A DNA stretch of 64,000 nt from Whitmania pigra (taxonomy: Eukaryota; Annelida; Clitellata; Hirudinida; Haemopidae), in the NCBI GenBank assembly GCA_021613335.1, contig JAJTWR010000308.1, positions 2,568,001 through 2,632,000 of the forward strand, written 5' to 3'. The notes under the pieces were generated by a model that saw only the letters and a list, made by a program, of their open reading frames with translations, was not told where the DNA came from and did not search any database. The translations under genes and the position numbers were made by a program. Each line of letters starts with the position of its first letter. The first letter of the stretch is position 1. Positions 59,737-64,000 of the stretch are shown one piece after another.

Positions 59737-62700
59737 TTAAAAATGTTCAACAGCATCCATGTCTTTATCTTCATCTTCCTTGTTGTCCTTCTTGAGGAGA
59801 TTTGAAGCAACAATAACCATCCACAGCAGCAGCCCCAAGTTCCTGTTAGAACGGAACTTTCGTCCACAATCTTCCCCATCTTTCAGGTTCACTGACCATA
59901 TCTGAATGTGGTATGAAAACTCAATTAAGCCCCACTACGCACCATTTGAAGATCCCAATCATTCTTCACAAACCACAAAATTCTTACATAATGTTATATC
60001 ACGCTTAATATTTTTCATGTTCCATCAAGATTGAATTCAATGATTAAATTGCAAAATAAATCAACAAATTATTATTAAGTTAATTTAGTTATAAGTTTCA
60101 AATAACCTGATGGGCCAAGTGAGCAGCAAAAGCAGTTACCCCTCCAAAATAAAGCAATGTTTGGTCACAGAGGAACCCAGTGGCCAAGAGTCCCCCTGTT
60201 GTGCAAGCACCAAAGCCTGCTAACCAGTACTTGGTGTTTTCACCAAATTTAATGGCTGTGGACTTCACACCGATTCTCAAGTCATCATCTATGTCCTATT
60301 AGAAACATTGTTTTGTTATAGTTAACTAGATAAATACATCATTTATATTAATTATACCAAACAAATGTTCAGTTGTGACACAAAGGCATAACACCATTAT
60401 TTCAACAACAATTTAAATAGAAGTTTGAATTTAAAAAATAATAATTTTGAAAAATTATATAACTTCTGAGTTTTTTATACCTAATAGGGCATTTAGTGTC
60501 CAGTTATCTCATTAATTCACTAATTCAATAAAATTTGAATTTAAATTCAAGTTTCTTTATAATACATAACAATAACTTTTGCATTTAATGCCTTAACAAT
60601 AACAGGTCTCATTTGATGATTTTTTCTCTTATTTTTAATGGGCAATTCCAAATGCTGCTTGTGAGCAATAACATAGAATATAATAGCATAGGTATTTTTA
60701 TATATACATAATATATACATGCATAAAATATATAAGTAGTAAAAGTAAATATACAAGAGGTGCTACAGCAACATGCACAATTATAGATACATGTGTATGA
60801 TGCGCACGGGAAGACTCACTTGAAATGCATACACAGTGTCATAGAGTAAGGTCCACGTTATAGAAGACAAGTAGAGAGAAGCAACAACCCAGTCAAGAGA
60901 GTTGCAGACAGCACTCCATCCCATGACAACTCCCCAGTTAAAAGTAAGACCTAGCAACAAAATTTAATTCATAGCTTAATACAAACTCAACTGAAAGGAT
61001 TTAAGATTACACAAAACATCGGTAAAGAAGAGCAGAAGCTACTGCAAAGATGACAAATCAGAACTACTTGCTCAAAGCAGCATTTAAAATAATTTTCTGT
61101 GGTGGTTTCTTGTGAATGGTTGCCAATTTGATTTCACTAATTAGTTTTAGTATTGGAAGTGCCTATCAATTTATTTACACGATGACACTCCAATGGCTGC
61201 GTTGATGGCTCCCATTACGGAAAAATGTCACAATTGTTATCTTATTATCCAGTTATAATACCAAAATGTGCCAAAGTAATTCCACTATTACAGTTACAAA
61301 AAAATAAAATTAATCAAGTAAATTCACAGTAAAGTCCTCCTACATGATACAAAAACACCAATAAAAGTGGGAAACCTAAACAAGCCCTCTGACCTGATAA
61401 GAATAAATGGTGTCATAGGTCATAGTCCAAAAAATGCCAGATGCGAATAGAGACAAGGTTGGCCATGACAGAGCACCATGAGTTTCTGACCATGCTATAA
61501 GTATTCCCCATCCCTGGGTTATCCCTAGCAACAAGGCAGAGAATAGACTTAGCCTAATGAAAATATTGTGAATTTTGTCTATATAGCAATGTCAACCAAA
61601 TAAAACTACTGCAAAAGAAAGTTCATAAAAACTCATTTCTCAATTGAAGAATTTCTATGAAAATGCACTCCACCTACAAATATAAAGATTGAGTTCCAAA
61701 CTGAATAAGCATTATAAATATAAAAAGCCCACCTACTACTTTGAAATGTCATCCGACCATTTCTACCTAAACCCAGTAGCTTCAGCTCTTACTTCATAAG
61801 AAGATATCATTAAAAAATCATTACCTAAAAATGCTTGTGGCCAATATGTAAATCTTTTAGCCAAAGGATAAGCAATGCATGGGCCAAGTGAGCAGACTCC
61901 CAATAAAATCCTGAATGTCACACATAATAAATGTTACACCATAGAAATCCTGGCTGACGATAAATGTGATATCGATTACAATTTCATAATAAATTCTCTG
62001 ATAATTAGTACATCTGATCAAAGCATTGCATCAAAGAAGGTATGGAAAATGTAACACGTACGTGTTCCAATTGAAGGTAAGAAGGATGGATAGAGATAGG
62101 GAGAGGGGCAGGGAGAGGAAACAAAGTGCTTTGAATCTTGTTACTTCACCACATGCCAGTGGTCTGTTTCTTGTTCGAGCAACCTGCACAAGAAAGTAAT
62201 CCTGTCCATTTCTCGTTAAATTAATTTATCCTAGACTTAGGTGTGCTAGGTAATGTGCATGCTAGTTGTTCTATTGTTATTGTATGCTCAATTACATTAC
62301 GTCATATTTAGGTTGTTTCAGCAAAGTGATTGATAACACTATAAAAATTCAATCCATCTCACGTAGCGTCATAAGCGTAAGCATCAGGGGTGCTCAACCA
62401 TTTATATAGCACTCCAAGGGACGCTTTGTGGCGGTGCAAGCTGGTTCGCAAACACGACACGTGACGACTGTTGCTTTTACCGCCGTTTTGCAGGCACGCT
62501 ACCCTCTGAGACAGCTTGTTATTGTATGGTCAATTACACTATGTCATATTTAAGAGAAATAAACAGATTTTTTCGACATTTGTTAAGGTTGTTATCATCA
62601 TCAATTATTGACAATACTATGGCAAAGAAGAAAATAATTCTTACCTTAGCATCAAAGTCTTTGTCCCACATATCATTAATGACACAACCTGCACCCCTCA

Positions 62701-63288
62701 TAAGAAAAGATCCCATGCCAAACAAAAGGAGGATCTTAGGATCAGGAAGTTGTCCGGAAGGTGTGGCTAAGCTAATGCTCCATGCACATGGAAGAAAAAC
62801 TAGCCATGACCCTGAATTTTAAGTTTATTGAGCTGTTTATTAATTCCTAAACTTCAATATGACAAGGATGAGTATCAGAATTTTAAATTACCTATCGGTC
62901 TATCCATTCTCATCAACTTGAGATACGGTTTCATAGCATCGGGGCATGCATTGACAATCTTCACTGAAAGAGATTCAGGCGGAGTTTCAGGAACTATAAA
63001 TTGTGATGAGCGTTTTATCGAGTCATGATGAAGATTCTCTTTGGATAGACTATTTGTCTTAAAGACAACTTGACTTTGGTTATGTTTGGAATTATTCAAC
63101 AGAGTCGATGTAGTTGTAAAATAGCGACGCCAGCCCTGGATGGATAAAGGACCAGCATAATTTAAGGAATACTTATGGAGGAATTTCGGTTGGACTGAAA
63201 GATTTAGGAATTTGTGAGAATGCTTAGGAGGACACAATATGTGTTTAACATGCTGGACAAAAAACATATGTCTTTCCAAAATGCTCAT
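59737..63288 (-). CDS. COQ2: Mitochondrial 4-hydroxybenzoate polyprenyltransferase (COQ2)
   Basis: COQ2 attaches the polyprenyl tail to the quinone ring precursor in the inner mitochondrial membrane. Exons in transcript order are 62892-63288, 62645-62811, 62062-62183, 61825-61910, then either 61394-61524 or 60820-60950, then 60107-60295 and 59737-59901. With one alternative exon the coding length is 1257 bases (418 residues). Residues 1 to about 65 are basic and Ser/Thr-rich, a mitochondrial presequence. The first prenyl-binding motif is NDMWDKDFD, followed by NRPL; the second is DIDDD in the exon after the alternative pair. [30 protein letters not shown] and [19 protein letters not shown] are strong family matches, and membrane segments are spread through the protein. 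An acceptor just upstream of the ATG (near 63298) suggests a 5' UTR intron. Confidence 0.95.
60820..60950 (-). CDS. COQ2: COQ2 alternative exon, canonical version
   Basis: 131 bases, acceptor TTGCTAG and donor CAA|GTGAGT. It encodes [15 protein letters not shown], then [19 protein letters not shown], which matches the vertebrate-type COQ2 segment (LTFNWG, GWSA, WTLIYDTIYAHQ) better than the upstream version. Same length and same phases as 61394-61524. Probably the ubiquinone-type exon. Confidence 0.88.
61394..61524 (-). CDS. COQ2: COQ2 alternative exon, diverged version
   Basis: 131 bases, own acceptor (TTGCTAG) and donor (CAG|GTCAGA). It encodes 44 residues including the split first codon: [17 protein letters not shown], then [20 protein letters not shown]. 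It agrees with the other version at 19 of 44 positions without gaps. The usual FNWG motif of COQ2 reads QGWG here. By analogy with C. elegans coq-2 this would be the rhodoquinone-type exon; that is inference. Confidence 0.88.
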
Positions 63289-64000
63289 TTTTCATACCTA
63301 AGATTAAAAAAAAGCATTAGATTAGTTTATTTTAAATACAAAAAAACTATAATTATAAACAACACATATCTACACAAGTTAATAAGACAAGCAATTCCAG
63401 GTTAACTGTTGATGAGTCTTAATTCATGTCCAGTACCGACTCAAAAACTACATTATCTGTTGTTAAAACCATAATATGGTTTTAGCTTACAATTTTGAAT
63501 CAATTTTTCGACTTCGGTTTACATCCCAGTACTTTGAATATCAACATTAAGCAATTAGCCCCTCCTTTCTTCAAAGTCAAAGACAGAAATACCCCATAAT
63601 CTACCGTCACATACCGAACTGTCACTCGGGGGGCAACTAAGGTTAATTATGACTAATTGTTCAAAATTAGGATATTTTCATCAGAAAATGTTGTAAAATA
63701 CTATTTCAAATAAATAGTGGCAAATCGAGAAAATACAAACCTTCTAAAAAAATTTCCTCAAAACATGTCAGATTACAATCAACCCGCAAAAACACAAACC
63801 CTAAATTTGTGCAAATACTGACATAACGCTCATAGACCACTTAAGACGCATGTGCAACTTTCATAAATATGACATTTGCTTAAAATTAATTTTAAATTCT
63901 TATTTAAAAATTTGTATTTTAATGTTTAAATTAGAAAACTATTTCTATGTGATCAGCCACTTATTTCTTTACGAAAAAACTTTTCTGGACACCGCACGAC
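63289..64000. other. COQ2 upstream region
   Basis: Holds the probable 5' UTR intron acceptor next to the COQ2 start and presumably its promoter. I see no TATA box that I would defend and no further gene to the window end. Confidence 0.4.

Overview
This is AT-rich nuclear DNA from an animal. Genes are split by many short GT-AG introns and the spacers are full of decayed transposons. There is no prokaryotic organisation. The protein set (DOCK1-type exchange factor, DCAF4-like WD40 protein, poly-zinc-finger protein, mitochondrial COQ2) is metazoan. A COQ2 gene with two mutually exclusive versions of one exon is known from rhodoquinone-making invertebrates (nematodes, flatworms, molluscs, annelids), so I favour a protostome, probably a spiralian. 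Species is not determinable from the sequence.

Layout. 1-9670 (+): the 3' two thirds of a DOCK1/2/5-type gene, 29 exons, open at the left edge. 10336-12917: a hAT transposon relic with a SINE and a Ty3/Gypsy fragment inside. 13230-14190 (+): a small three-exon secreted-peptide gene, read here as an amidated neuropeptide precursor of luqin-like architecture. 15180-18130 (+): an unrecognised 760-residue, mostly disordered protein with a coiled coil. 18374-24375: a MITE, tRNA-derived SINEs and two truncated LINEs. 25270-31058 (-): a six-exon gene for a ~1819-residue protein with about 30 C2H2 fingers. 31059-43600: about 12.5 kb without a recognisable gene. 41300-46727: decayed Tc1, CR1-like and hAT elements. 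47331-49258 (-): a five-exon DCAF4-like gene. 49598-54679: a 5.1 kb foldback-like element with long inverted repeats built of ~120 bp subrepeats. 54755-58060: nested MITEs, a pogo/Tigger element and a possible Gypsy scrap. 59737-63288 (-): COQ2, with alternative exons at 60820-60950 and 61394-61524.

The genes do not form an operon or pathway. The two most interesting items are the COQ2 alternative exon pair, which by analogy with C. elegans coq-2 would switch quinone synthesis between ubiquinone and rhodoquinone, and the candidate neuropeptide gene, which only appears once an intron is recognised. Exon coordinates were assembled by hand from splice sites and reading-frame continuity; for the zinc-finger, DCAF4-like and COQ2 genes the assembled coding length is an exact multiple of three.
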